Shown: piece after piece, positions 41,681-50,944 of the stretch
Layout of the letters: each line of letters opens with the position of its first letter
How positions within the stretch are numbered: the first letter of the stretch is position 1
NCBI GenBank assembly: GCA_934169745.1
Contig: CAKPOE010000009.1
Location: 1-57,155, forward strand
From: an uncultured Clostridia bacterium
GTDB taxonomy: Bacteria > Bacillota > Clostridia > TANB77 > UBA1234
Direction of reading: 5' to 3'
Length of the DNA stretch: 57,155 nucleotides
Program-made: the position numbers and the translations under genes
Notes under the pieces: model-generated
Told to the model about the DNA's origin: nothing
Databases searched by the model: none
Seen by the model: only the letters and a program-made list of their open reading frames with translations

Positions 41681-41845
41681 TTAATGTCCTTTTACATCTT
41701 TATAACTTGCACAACATGTTTCATCTTCAGGTGTACCAGATTTACAATTTTTACAAGGACATACTTGTATATCTTTTAACGTACAAAGATTTTCGTCAGG
41801 TGCATTATACATACAACTACAAACAGAACATTGAATTCTTGCCAT
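41681..41845 (-). CDS. DUF1540-type small cysteine-rich protein (54 residues)
   Basis: A short gene with AGGAGG 8 nt before its ATG. The product starts MARIQCSVCSCMYNAPDEN, contains CTLKDIQVCPCKNC and ends SYKDVKGH. It has nine cysteines in pairs, plus the C-S-V-x-x-C-x-Y-N opening and a late DETCCASY that match the DUF1540 pattern of small, probably metal-binding proteins in spore-forming Firmicutes. The function is unknown. It has its own terminator downstream, and the 97 bp upstream before the next gene leave room for a promoter. Confidence 0.85.
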   Translation of the reverse strand: MARIQCSVCSCMYNAPDENLCTLKDIQVCPCKNCKSGTPEDETCCASYKDVKGH

Positions 41846-41942
41846 TAGAGTTTCCTCCTTTTTAAACGGTTAGGCTTATAACTTGCCTATTTATATTTTG
41901 TTCTATTTTCTTCTTTGTACACGTGGAAATTTTTACAACATT

Positions 41943-43172
41943 CTATTTGTTGCTCATGTAATTTGTGTATAACTCTTTTGCTGTTTGAGGACTATCATTT
42001 CCTTCTTTATTCTTTATTGGCGCAAATTCTTCTTCTCGTTTCGTTCTTAATATAAGCATATCCTCTGCTACCTTAAATCCATCAAATATGAAAGCTTCAA
42101 ACTTGTATGTATTTGGCACTTCACTTGTAACAAGATTTCCATTTTCATCTAAATATGAATTTTTCTTTTTTGCCACATGAAACGGTAATTTTTCTCTACC
42201 TATTTTTTCTAAGAGTTTTCTACTAACTAATGAGTTTCCAAAAAAGGCTTCTCCATACACTAATTCACCATTCTCATTTCTTTCTTCTGCTAAAGTTTTA
42301 TCTAAATCAATGTATTCTATTACTGATGGTCTATTATTGATTTTGCAAAATACTCCAACAGGCTCATCTGGAGAACGTTTTACAACAGATTTGGAGGCTA
42401 AATCATAATTGCCTTCTTTTATCATTCCCATAAACAAATTATCTACCTGTTTTATTAAAATGTTATCTACATTTCCGATTGACAAATATTCAATCCCTTT
42501 GTTTTTCATATCTTCCAAAACTTTGTTTCTATACAAAGCTTCAAACACTCCGCCATTACCATCTGCAGCTTTATAAATGCTATACTCATTTTTCAAAATT
42601 ATTTTTCCATTAAAGTCCATCAAAGGCAATTCGCCCTGCTCGAAAAATATAATACAATCTTTTGGATAGCCAAAATAATTGTTTTCCTCAAAAAATTCTT
42701 TCGTTTGCTTATCGTTTGCATTGCTAGTCATAATATACCAATTGATATACACACCATACTTTCTATAAGCAGCCTTTAATTTGTCTATCAAAATCTCAAA
42801 TATTGATTTTGGTTCTTCTAAATCCACAATATATGTTCCTTTTGGACCTGTATGTCCAAGTCTTGTTCCTTGTCCTCCTGCCATTGAACACACGGCCAAC
42901 TTATTTTGCTTTATTAATTCGTCTCCTAACTGTTCATATTTTTCTTTCTCTTTTGCAGACAATGAAGCTTTATCAATATATGGTGCACAAGAAATTTTCA
43001 CATCTTTTGATATATGAAAATCTTTTTCTTCAAATAGTTTTTGCATTTTTTCAAAATCAATACTCTCTACATCTTTAAGTAATTCTTGTTTTTGTTCTTC
43101 AGAAAGTTTCTTATAAAAGTTTAACAAGTGTGATTGATTATACATTTTTAATTTTTGCATTAATTCATCCAT
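41943..43172 (-). CDS. UDP-sugar/UDP-N-acetylhexosamine pyrophosphorylase (UDPGP family)
   Basis: A 409-residue nucleotidyltransferase of the eukaryote-like UDPGP/UAP1 family, not of the bacterial GalU or GlmU type. The nucleotide-binding motif is MAGGQGTRLGHTGPKGTY near residue 95. Later family blocks are WYIMTSNAND, FFEQGELPLMDF, GNGGVFEAL, YLSIGNVDNILI and VPNTYKFEAFIFD, the last being typical of UAP1-like enzymes. It would make UDP-GlcNAc, UDP-GalNAc or UDP-glucose for envelope sugars. GGAGG precedes the ATG. It lies 26 nt after argS. The exact sugar cannot be read from sequence. Confidence 0.88.
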   Translation of the reverse strand: MDELMQKLKMYNQSHLLNFYKKLSEEQKQELLKDVESIDFEKMQKLFEEKDFHISKDVKISCAPYIDKASLSAKEKEKYEQLGDELIKQNKLAVCSMAGGQGTRLGHTGPKGTYIVDLEEPKSIFEILIDKLKAAYRKYGVYINWYIMTSNANDKQTKEFFEENNYFGYPKDCIIFFEQGELPLMDFNGKIILKNEYSIYKAADGNGGVFEALYRNKVLEDMKNKGIEYLSIGNVDNILIKQVDNLFMGMIKEGNYDLASKSVVKRSPDEPVGVFCKINNRPSVIEYIDLDKTLAEERNENGELVYGEAFFGNSLVSRKLLEKIGREKLPFHVAKKKNSYLDENGNLVTSEVPNTYKFEAFIFDGFKVAEDMLILRTKREEEFAPIKNKEGNDSPQTAKELYTNYMSNK

Positions 43173-43198
43173 TTTGTGCCTCCATTTTCTTTTTTACT

Positions 43199-44896
43199 TT
43201 ACATTTTTTCAGGACATTTTATTCCCAATAATGATAAGCCTTCTTTTATAACAATTCCAACAGCCATAGTCAACGCAAGTCTAGCATCTTGTACATCTTT
43301 ATCATCACACAATATGTGATGTTCATTATAAAACCTACTAAAACTTTGAGCCAAATCGATTAAGTACCTCGACAATATTGATGGTTCATTTTTTTCCACT
43401 CCGCTTTTTACGATATCTGTAAAATTAGCCAAGTTCTTTATAACTTCTACGGCTTCTTTTTCAGTCAATTTTGAATAATCGATTTTGCTAGGCGTATATC
43501 CAGCATTTCTTAAAATGCTTTGAGTTCTAACATAAGTATATTGCATATATGGACCTGTTTCACCATTAAAGTTCAAAACCTTATCCCAATCAAAAATCTC
43601 ATCTTTTATCCTGTTATTTGCTAAGTCATTAAATATGATTGCACCAACACCAACCATAGTTGCTACTTCCTCTTTATTCTCCAACTCAGGATTTTTTTCG
43701 TTTATTATTTTTAATGACTTTTCAATCGCTTCATTAAATACCTCAGCAAGTGTTATTGCATTTCCTTTTCTTGAACCAAACTTTTGACCGTCTTTACCTA
43801 ATATAAGTCCAAAAGGAATGTGTTCACATCTTTTTGCATATTTTTCATATCCCATTTTAGCTAAAGTTTCAAAGACTTGTTTAAAGTGAAGAGACTGCTC
43901 ACTTGCAACCAAATATAGGCATTTGTCAAAATCATAATTTTCAATTCTATATAACAAGGCTGCCAAATCACGTGTTGCGTATATTGTTGTTCCAGCTGAT
44001 GTTAGTATTATACATGGTGGAATATCTTCATCCATCATTACTACTTTTGCACCTTCGCTTTCTACCAACAAATTTTTATCTTCCAATTCTTTGATTACTC
44101 TATCTGTCTTATCAATATAGAATGCTTCTCCATTATACGAATCAAATTCACAACCTATCAAATCATATATCTTTTTGTAATCTTCCAAGCTAATTTTTAT
44201 AATCCATCTCCAAATATCAGCAGTCTCTTTATCTTTGCTCTCTAATTTTTTCAACTCTTCAACCGCATACTTTTTAAAGTCTGGATCTTCTTTTTCTATT
44301 TTATTATATCTAACATATATTGCTAATATCGAATTGATAGGGTTTTCTGTAAAATCATATTCATCTTTCCACATTTTATAACCAGCAATTATTCTACATA
44401 CTCCCATTCCCCAGTCACCAAGATGATTTACACCAATTACGTTGTATCCTAAGAACTTGTACATCTTGTAAAGTGCACCACCTATTACTGTAGAACGCAA
44501 ATGACCTATATGGAATGGTTTAGCAATGTTTGGAGCAGAATAATCTATTACAATATTTTTTCCGTTACCTATCGTAGATTTACCATACTCTTCTTTTTTA
44601 CTAATAATTTCACTCAAAACACTTTTTGTAAGTAAATCTTTATTGATAAAAATATTCAAATAACCACCTACTGCATCAACTTTTTCTATCCACTCTTCTT
44701 CTGTCATACTATCCTTTATTTCGTTTGCAATAATTGGTGGAGCTTTTTTTAGCTCTTTAGCTAATTTGAAACAAGGTAATGAAAAGTCACCCATTTCAGA
44801 ATTTGGTGGTATCTCTATATATGTTTCTAATTCTGCCACCTCAACATTTGTTATCGAAGATATTTTTTTAGATAATTCCTGCTTATAATCTAACAT
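43199..44896 (-). CDS. argS: arginyl-tRNA synthetase
   Basis: A class I synthetase of 565 residues, normal length. An N-terminal additional domain (EVAELETYIEIPPNSEMGDFS) is followed by the HIGH motif as FHIGHLRST in the block VIDYSAPNIAKPFHIGH. The KMSKS loop is replaced by FGSRKGNAITL, as is common in ArgS. The C-terminal anticodon-binding domain contains GETGPYMQYTYVRTQSIL and ALTMAVGIVIKEGLSLLGI. AAGGAGG precedes the ATG. Confidence 0.97.
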   Translation of the reverse strand: MLDYKQELSKKISSITNVEVAELETYIEIPPNSEMGDFSLPCFKLAKELKKAPPIIANEIKDSMTEEEWIEKVDAVGGYLNIFINKDLLTKSVLSEIISKKEEYGKSTIGNGKNIVIDYSAPNIAKPFHIGHLRSTVIGGALYKMYKFLGYNVIGVNHLGDWGMGVCRIIAGYKMWKDEYDFTENPINSILAIYVRYNKIEKEDPDFKKYAVEELKKLESKDKETADIWRWIIKISLEDYKKIYDLIGCEFDSYNGEAFYIDKTDRVIKELEDKNLLVESEGAKVVMMDEDIPPCIILTSAGTTIYATRDLAALLYRIENYDFDKCLYLVASEQSLHFKQVFETLAKMGYEKYAKRCEHIPFGLILGKDGQKFGSRKGNAITLAEVFNEAIEKSLKIINEKNPELENKEEVATMVGVGAIIFNDLANNRIKDEIFDWDKVLNFNGETGPYMQYTYVRTQSILRNAGYTPSKIDYSKLTEKEAVEVIKNLANFTDIVKSGVEKNEPSILSRYLIDLAQSFSRFYNEHHILCDDKDVQDARLALTMAVGIVIKEGLSLLGIKCPEKM

Positions 44897-44924
44897 ATTT
44901 TTTCCTCCTTATATGCAATACATC

Positions 44925-46445
44925 TTATAATAGTGGTGAGAAGAATTTAAGTATTTCAGCTACCACCTTTTTTATTATTGGAATTTTTGCCATCATTTCT
45001 TCCGTTATTTTCATTGATATTTCACGCGTGTTTTCAAAATCATTTTTCATGCTTTCTATTGCTTTTGTCCTGTACATCCACACGCCACATTCATAATTAT
45101 GATATAAACTTCTATAATCAAAATTTACTGTTCCCACAGTAGCAATCTTATCATCGCAAATAACATTTTTTGCGTGTATAAAACCTGGTGTATATTCATA
45201 TATCTTTACTCCTGCATTTATTAGTTGCAAATAAAATGATCTAGTTACCGCATGTACATACCATTTATCTGGTACGTGCGGTGTAATTATTTCTACGTCT
45301 ACGCCTCTTCTTGCCGCGGATAATAATGCATTTGTTAATTCAACATCCATTATTAAATATGGAGTTGTAATATATACGTAGTCTGTTGCATCATTTAAAA
45401 TATTAACATACACATCCCTTGCAACTAATTTATCATTTACTGGATTATATATATATGGCTGCACATATCCATCATTTTCTTCCTTTAATGTAGGCATATA
45501 TTTTTGATAATCTTCGTCTCTGTCTCTATAATAATGCCAAGACTCCAAAAACATAAAAGTAAAGTTTTGCACAGCTTCACCTTTTATCATTATTCCACTA
45601 TCTTTCCAATGACCAAATCTTAATTTTCGATTTATATATTCGTCTGCTATATTTACTCCACCCGTATATGCAACATTACCATCGATAACAATTATTTTTT
45701 TGTGGTCTCTATTGTTATGACGCAAAGTTAATATTGGTATAAGAGGATTAAATACAACACATTTTATTCCACTTTTTTCAAGCTTTTTATTATATCCATA
45801 AGGTAAAGTTTGAATTGTACCCCAATCATCATACATTACTCTAACTTCTATTCCTTCTTCGACTTTTTCTTTTAGTATTTTTAAAATACTATCTAACATA
45901 ACACCTTGTGAAACAATAAATGACTCTATAAATATAAATTTTTGTGCTGCTTTAAGTTCTTCTAATAGTGATTCATAATATTTCTCACCAATCTCAAAGT
46001 ATGTAGTAGTTGTATTTTCAAACACCGGCATATCACACGAATTTAATATATAACTTGATTGTCTATATACTCTAATATCTTCTTTTAAATTTTCTAAATT
46101 ACTATTTTCTTTTACTATCTCGCTTATGGAATATGATTGATTGTTTAAATTTTTAATAAATTTTCTTCTCATATTATTTTCACTAAACAAATAATAGCAC
46201 AGAATTCCCAACACAGGAAAAAAAGCTATTAGTATAAGCCATGGCAGTTTCATCTGCATGCTTTCCGACTTATTTGTAATAATCGCTACTATCATTATTG
46301 CACTCAATATATAGAAGAAAATATGTATGTATGCAGAATATTCTTTTAGGTAAGTAGCAACAGATATGAACACAAATAGTTGCAATAACACTAGTAATAA
46401 CGTTATAGCTGTACGGCTAAACAATAACTTAAATATTTTTGTCAT
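44925..46445 (-). CDS. cls: cardiolipin synthase
   Basis: A membrane phospholipase-D-type enzyme that joins two phosphatidylglycerol molecules. Two N-terminal membrane segments (about residues 10-60, with ILIAFFPVLGILCYYLF just after) precede two HKD motifs: HKKIIVIDG near residue 243 and HAKNVICDDK near residue 424, the latter continued by GTVNFDYRSLYHNYECG. At 506 residues it has the usual length of Firmicutes ClsA-type enzymes. It draws on phosphatidylglycerol from pgsA (2790-3392). AAGGAGG precedes the ATG. Confidence 0.95.
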   Translation of the reverse strand: MTKIFKLLFSRTAITLLLVLLQLFVFISVATYLKEYSAYIHIFFYILSAIMIVAIITNKSESMQMKLPWLILIAFFPVLGILCYYLFSENNMRRKFIKNLNNQSYSISEIVKENSNLENLKEDIRVYRQSSYILNSCDMPVFENTTTTYFEIGEKYYESLLEELKAAQKFIFIESFIVSQGVMLDSILKILKEKVEEGIEVRVMYDDWGTIQTLPYGYNKKLEKSGIKCVVFNPLIPILTLRHNNRDHKKIIVIDGNVAYTGGVNIADEYINRKLRFGHWKDSGIMIKGEAVQNFTFMFLESWHYYRDRDEDYQKYMPTLKEENDGYVQPYIYNPVNDKLVARDVYVNILNDATDYVYITTPYLIMDVELTNALLSAARRGVDVEIITPHVPDKWYVHAVTRSFYLQLINAGVKIYEYTPGFIHAKNVICDDKIATVGTVNFDYRSLYHNYECGVWMYRTKAIESMKNDFENTREISMKITEEMMAKIPIIKKVVAEILKFFSPLL

Positions 46446-46478
46446 ATATGTACTACCTCCTTTTTACTTTTTATATTA

Positions 46479-47219
46479 TTACTTTTTCATTCTCTGTTTT
46501 ACCGCTTCAAACAATACTATTCCACCACTCACACTTGCATTTAAAGAAGTGATATGTCCAAACATCGGAATCTTCACCAAAAAGTCACAGCTCTTCATCG
46601 TCAATTTATTCATTCCTCTTCCTTCACTTCCAATAATTATTGCAATAGGTCCTCTAAAGTCTTGTTCGTAATATAGCTTGTCCGCACTTCCATCTGTTCC
46701 AACAACCCATACACCATTTTCTTTTAAATCTCTAACGGCTTCATTTATATTGTTAACTCTCGCAATAGGTAAGTACTCCGTTGCGCCACAAGAAACTTTA
46801 GTTACAACTTCTGTAACAAGTGCTGACCTTCTTTTTGGAATTACAAGCCCATGGCATCCAGCAATCTCTGCTGTTCTAATTAACGCACCCAAATTGTGTG
46901 GATCTTCTATTTCATCGGCAATCAAAATAAACGGATCTTCGTTTTTTGATTTAGCTATTTCTAAAATATCATCTAATGTTTTGTATTCAATTGGAGAAGC
47001 AAAAGCGATTACACCCTGATGATGCTTTGTTTCAGAAATAGTATCTAATTTTGCCTTATCTACTTCAGTTATTACAATTCTCTTTTCTTTTGCAAGCTTA
47101 ATTATTTCGTATATAGAACCTTGCTTTTCACCTTTAGCTATCATAATTTTATTAATCGTTCTGTCTGATTTTAAAAGTTCTATTACAGCATTTCTTCCCT
47201 CAACTTTAAATTCATCCAT
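46479..47219 (-). CDS. rlmB: 23S rRNA 2'-O-methyltransferase RlmB/TrmH-family
   Basis: A SPOUT-class methyltransferase of 246 residues. The substrate-binding N-domain starts with FKVEGRNAVIELLKS and includes TKHHQGVIAFASPI. The knotted C-domain has LIADEIEDPHNLGALIRTAE, the AdoMet loop AIIIGSEGRGM and IPMFGHITSLNASVSGGI. This matches RlmB (Gm2251) of Firmicutes. The usual neighbours cysS and mrnC are not here. Confidence 0.93.
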   Translation of the reverse strand: MDEFKVEGRNAVIELLKSDRTINKIMIAKGEKQGSIYEIIKLAKEKRIVITEVDKAKLDTISETKHHQGVIAFASPIEYKTLDDILEIAKSKNEDPFILIADEIEDPHNLGALIRTAEIAGCHGLVIPKRRSALVTEVVTKVSCGATEYLPIARVNNINEAVRDLKENGVWVVGTDGSADKLYYEQDFRGPIAIIIGSEGRGMNKLTMKSCDFLVKIPMFGHITSLNASVSGGIVLFEAVKQRMKK

Positions 47220-47248
47220 TTTTGTTTCTCCTTTTAATATATATAATT

Positions 47249-47848
47249 TTATTCCACAATATAGCTAGTAACTATCAATATCATTTTCATTGCATACTTC
47301 GTATCTATCATATATCTTTTTTTCACATTATTATATAAAAACAACTTTCCCGCTTCTCGCATATACTTTCTATGATTTGCTATTATATATTCCTTTATTG
47401 ATGTATTCTTTATAATGATTAGTTCACTATCTATTCTATTAATTGCTTCTTCTCGTATCTCATCTAAATATTGCATTTTTGTCTTCTTATAAAGCTTTTG
47501 CTCATATATTACATGTCCAAGATGTTCATTATGTTTTATTCCATTTATATCATTATGGACTCTGCAAAAATAATCTGCTATATAATGAGTTGCTACTCCA
47601 AGTTCTCTTGCAAATGCTCTTGTTTCAATATTTTCTTTTGAACTTGCCACATCCTTTAAAAGTGCTATCCTTTCGCAAAGCATATCTAAAGATTTATCAA
47701 AATAATGTGGATATTTAGCAAATATTGTCGATGCATCAGGCTTTATACTTCCATAAATCAAGCTACTCTTTTTTAGTTTCATTCCATATCTTAAATTTAT
47801 GTGTTCTATCAACTCTTTTGAGAACATTGCATGCATCATCGACATCAT
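47249..47848 (-). CDS. zinc-dependent phospholipase C-like protein
   Basis: A 199-residue, mostly helical protein. The motif GVATHYIADYFCRVHN near residue 110 (HxxxDxxxxxHN) and KPDASTIFAKYPHYFDKS near 35-50 fit the phospholipase C/S1-P1 zinc-enzyme fold. HNEHLGHVIYE adds further histidines. There is no signal peptide, so it is probably cytoplasmic, unlike secreted alpha-toxins. Substrate is unknown; similar small proteins are widespread in Clostridia. Several ATG codons lie at the start (47848, 47845, 47836); the first with AAAGGATG upstream is used. Confidence 0.8.
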   Translation of the reverse strand: MMSMMHAMFSKELIEHINLRYGMKLKKSSLIYGSIKPDASTIFAKYPHYFDKSLDMLCERIALLKDVASSKENIETRAFARELGVATHYIADYFCRVHNDINGIKHNEHLGHVIYEQKLYKKTKMQYLDEIREEAINRIDSELIIIKNTSIKEYIIANHRKYMREAGKLFLYNNVKKRYMIDTKYAMKMILIVTSYIVE

Positions 47849-47864
47849 ATAAAAACATCATCCT

Positions 47865-49673
47865 TTAATCTTCATCGAGCTTTAATATCGACATAAACGC
47901 TTCTTGTGGAACATCAACCGTACCAAGTTGTCTCATCTTTTTCTTTCCTTCTTTTTGCTTCTCTAACAATTTTTTCTTTCTTGTTATATCTCCTCCGTAA
48001 CATTTAGCTAATACATCTTTTCTCATTGCTGATATTGTTTCTCTCGCTATGATTTTTCCACCAATTGCTGCTTGTATAGGTATTTCAAACATTTGCCTTG
48101 GTATTGTAGTTTTCAACTTTTCAGCCATCTTTCTTCCTCTTGCATAAGCTTTATCTTTGTGTACTATAAGTGAGAAAGCGTCGATAACATCTCCATTTAA
48201 TAGTATATCTAATTTAACCAGATCTGATACCTTATATCCTATCATTTCATAATCAAAAGATGCATATCCTTTAGAACGTGATTTAAGCACATCGAAGAAA
48301 TCATATATAATTTCATTTAACGGCATTTCATAATTAAGTATTACTCTATTAGCATCCATGTATTTCATATCTTTATATATTCCGCGTCTATCTTGACATA
48401 GCTTCATAATGTTTCCCACAAATTCTTTTGGCAACATTATATTCGCATTTACTATTGGTTCTTCCATACTCGAAATTTCTTGAGCTGGCGGAAGATCTGT
48501 TGGATTATATAAATCAAATGATGTCCCATCCGTTTTATTAACCTTATATATAACGCTTGGTGCCGTAGTTATAACATTTAAGTCATATTCTCTATCTATT
48601 CTTTCTTGTATTATCTCCATATGTAAAAGTCCGAGAAATCCACATCTAAAGCCAAAGCCTAAAGCAATTGATGTTTCAGGTTCATAAAATAATGACGCAT
48701 CATTTAATGATAACTTTTCTAGTGCTGCTTTTAAATCCTCATAATCGCTACCATCTGCAGGATAAATTCCGCAGTACACCATCGGTGTAACTTTTCTATA
48801 TCCCGGCAACGCTTCACTTGCAGGTGTTTCTTTTAATGTTATTGTATCACCAACATGTATATCTGATACATTCTTTATACTTGCAGCAACATATCCAACT
48901 TCTCCTGTTTTCAATTGTTGTGTTGGGATATATGTTCCAGCGCCAAAATATCCTAACTCTGAAACAACATAAGTTTTATTAGTAGCCATGAAAAGAATTT
49001 CATCGCCAATTTTTATATTTCCATCTTTTACTCTCACGTATGCAACTGCACCTTTATAATTGTCATAATATGAATCAAATATCAAAGCTTTAGTTGGTGC
49101 ATTCTCATCGCCAGTTGGTGCAGGCACTTTATTTACTATCATCTCTAGTACATCTTCAACATTCAACCCAGTCTTAGCTGAAATTCTTGGTGCATCATGT
49201 GCTTCTATACCTATTACATTTTCGATTTCATCAATTACCATTTCTGGATTTGCATTTGGTAAATCAATCTTGTTTATTACCGGAAGTATTTCAAGATTAT
49301 TGTCTAATGCTAAATATACGTTTGCAAGAGTTTGAGCCTCAACGCCCTGTGAAGCATCAACTACAAGCACAGCACCCTCACATGCTGCCAAACTTCTAGA
49401 TACTTCATAATTAAAATCAACATGACCTGGTGTATCTATCAAATTTAAAATATATTCTTCTCCATTTTTCGCCTTATACACAGTTCTAACCGATTGAAGC
49501 TTTATTGTTATGCCTCTTTCACGTTCCAATTCCATATTATCCAACACTTGATCTTGCATTTCTCTTTTTGTAAGCACACCTGTAAGTTCTATAAGTCTAT
49601 CAGCAAGTGTTGATTTTCCATGATCTATATGTGCAATTATGCAAAAGTTTCTAATCTTATCTTGGTGATTCAA
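47865..49673 (-). CDS. lepA: elongation factor 4 (LepA)
   Basis: A translational GTPase of 602 residues that back-translocates or remodels stalled ribosomes. The G1 motif AHIDHGKSTLADRLIE, the G3 region DTPGHVDFNYEVS, NKIDLPNANPE and the LepA-specific C-terminal domain (AYARGRKMAEKLKTTIPRQMF, GGDITRKKKLLEKQKEGKKKM) are all present. The start is TTG with GGGGATG upstream. In B. subtilis lepA follows gpr and spoIIP; here gpr is 23 kb away. Confidence 0.97.
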   Translation of the reverse strand: MNHQDKIRNFCIIAHIDHGKSTLADRLIELTGVLTKREMQDQVLDNMELERERGITIKLQSVRTVYKAKNGEEYILNLIDTPGHVDFNYEVSRSLAACEGAVLVVDASQGVEAQTLANVYLALDNNLEILPVINKIDLPNANPEMVIDEIENVIGIEAHDAPRISAKTGLNVEDVLEMIVNKVPAPTGDENAPTKALIFDSYYDNYKGAVAYVRVKDGNIKIGDEILFMATNKTYVVSELGYFGAGTYIPTQQLKTGEVGYVAASIKNVSDIHVGDTITLKETPASEALPGYRKVTPMVYCGIYPADGSDYEDLKAALEKLSLNDASLFYEPETSIALGFGFRCGFLGLLHMEIIQERIDREYDLNVITTAPSVIYKVNKTDGTSFDLYNPTDLPPAQEISSMEEPIVNANIMLPKEFVGNIMKLCQDRRGIYKDMKYMDANRVILNYEMPLNEIIYDFFDVLKSRSKGYASFDYEMIGYKVSDLVKLDILLNGDVIDAFSLIVHKDKAYARGRKMAEKLKTTIPRQMFEIPIQAAIGGKIIARETISAMRKDVLAKCYGGDITRKKKLLEKQKEGKKKMRQLGTVDVPQEAFMSILKLDED

Positions 49674-49706
49674 ATTTTCATCCCCTATCTGTTTATGATA
49701 TCATAT

Positions 49707-49769
49707 TTACAGTAATTTGCTTTCTAATTTTCGTCAATCGGTGCAGTACAGTGCCTGCATCCTACAATA
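49707..49769. repeat. dispersed repeat element, copy C
   Basis: It begins TTACAGTAATTTG and ends GCATCCTACAA. It is about 78% identical over 64 bp to 41532-41594. On the minus strand TGCAG pairs with CTGCA at the place where copy B has GGTGTGG/CCGCACC, so base changes are compensated. It lies between tgt and lepA. Confidence 0.75.
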
Positions 49770-49786
49770 TATGTTTATATTTCATT

Positions 49787-50911
49787 TTATTTTTGATAAT
49801 AATTTTTATAAAATTCATCTCTAAATTCTGTCAATCTATCCTCTTCAATTGCTTTTCTTACGTTCTCCATTAACCTTACTAAGAATCTCAAATTGTGTAT
49901 TGTAATTAATCTTGCACCTAATATTTCTCCGCACTTTACTAAGTGTCTAATATATGCTCTTGTATAATGAGTACACGTATAACAATCACAATTGTGGTCC
50001 AAAGGCGTCCAATCTCTTTCATAGGTTGCGTTTCTTACTACAACTTTTCCTTCAGATGTCATTGCTGTTCCATTTCTAGCTATTCTTGTTGGAAGTACAC
50101 AGTCACACATATCTATACCACGCATAACTGCCTCTATTAAATAATCTGGTGTACCTACACCCATTAAATATCTTGGTTTATTTTCTGGTAAAAATGGTGT
50201 AGTATACTCTAGCACATCATACATTAAATCAGCTGGTTCGCCGACGCTCAAACCACCCACAGCATAACCTGGAAAATCTAACTCAACTAATTGTTTTGCA
50301 CTTTCTTCTCTTAAATCTTTATACATTCCACCTTGTACAATTCCGAATAATCCCTGCTCATCTTTTCTCTTATGTGCTTCTAAGCATCTCTTTGCCCATC
50401 GTGTTGTTCTTTCCATCGATTTTCTTGTATACTCATAAGTAGATGGATATGGACAACACTCGTCAAAAGCCATCATAATATCAGAACCTAGGTTGTTTTG
50501 TATAGACATTGATTTTTCCGGCGAAATAAAATGACTACTTCCATCCAAATGTGATTTGAATTTAACACCTTCCTCTGTTATGTTTCTTAAATCAGCTAGA
50601 CTAAATACCTGAAATCCTCCACTGTCTGTAAGAATTGGTCTATCCCAATTCATAAATTTATGCAATCCTCCTGCCTCTGCAACAAGTTCATCACCCGGAC
50701 GTAAATACAAATGATATGTATTTGAAAGTATTATCTTTGCATCCACCATATCCTTTAATTCATCAGGTGTCATTGCTTTAACAGTTGCTTGAGTTCCAAC
50801 AGGCATAAATACAGGAGTTTCTATAACTCCGTGCGGTGTATGAATTCTGCCTCTTCTAGCACCAGTTCTAGCATCTTTTTTTATAAGTTCATACGTTATT
50901 GGTTGTGTCAT
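49787..50911 (-). CDS. tgt: queuine tRNA-ribosyltransferase
   Basis: This enzyme exchanges guanine 34 for preQ1 in tRNAs with GUN anticodons. The 374 residues show the substrate Asp in LTDSGGFQVFSL, the nucleophile Asp near 264 (GIDMCDCVLPTR), and the zinc site CDCYTCTHYT plus TIHNLRF with its histidine. Family length is normal. It lies 33 nt after queA, so the next enzyme of the same pathway is adjacent. Confidence 0.98.
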   Translation of the reverse strand: MTQPITYELIKKDARTGARRGRIHTPHGVIETPVFMPVGTQATVKAMTPDELKDMVDAKIILSNTYHLYLRPGDELVAEAGGLHKFMNWDRPILTDSGGFQVFSLADLRNITEEGVKFKSHLDGSSHFISPEKSMSIQNNLGSDIMMAFDECCPYPSTYEYTRKSMERTTRWAKRCLEAHKRKDEQGLFGIVQGGMYKDLREESAKQLVELDFPGYAVGGLSVGEPADLMYDVLEYTTPFLPENKPRYLMGVGTPDYLIEAVMRGIDMCDCVLPTRIARNGTAMTSEGKVVVRNATYERDWTPLDHNCDCYTCTHYTRAYIRHLVKCGEILGARLITIHNLRFLVRLMENVRKAIEEDRLTEFRDEFYKNYYQK

Positions 50912-50944
50912 TTCTTTCTCCTTCTAAAATCTTAATTAGTGTCC

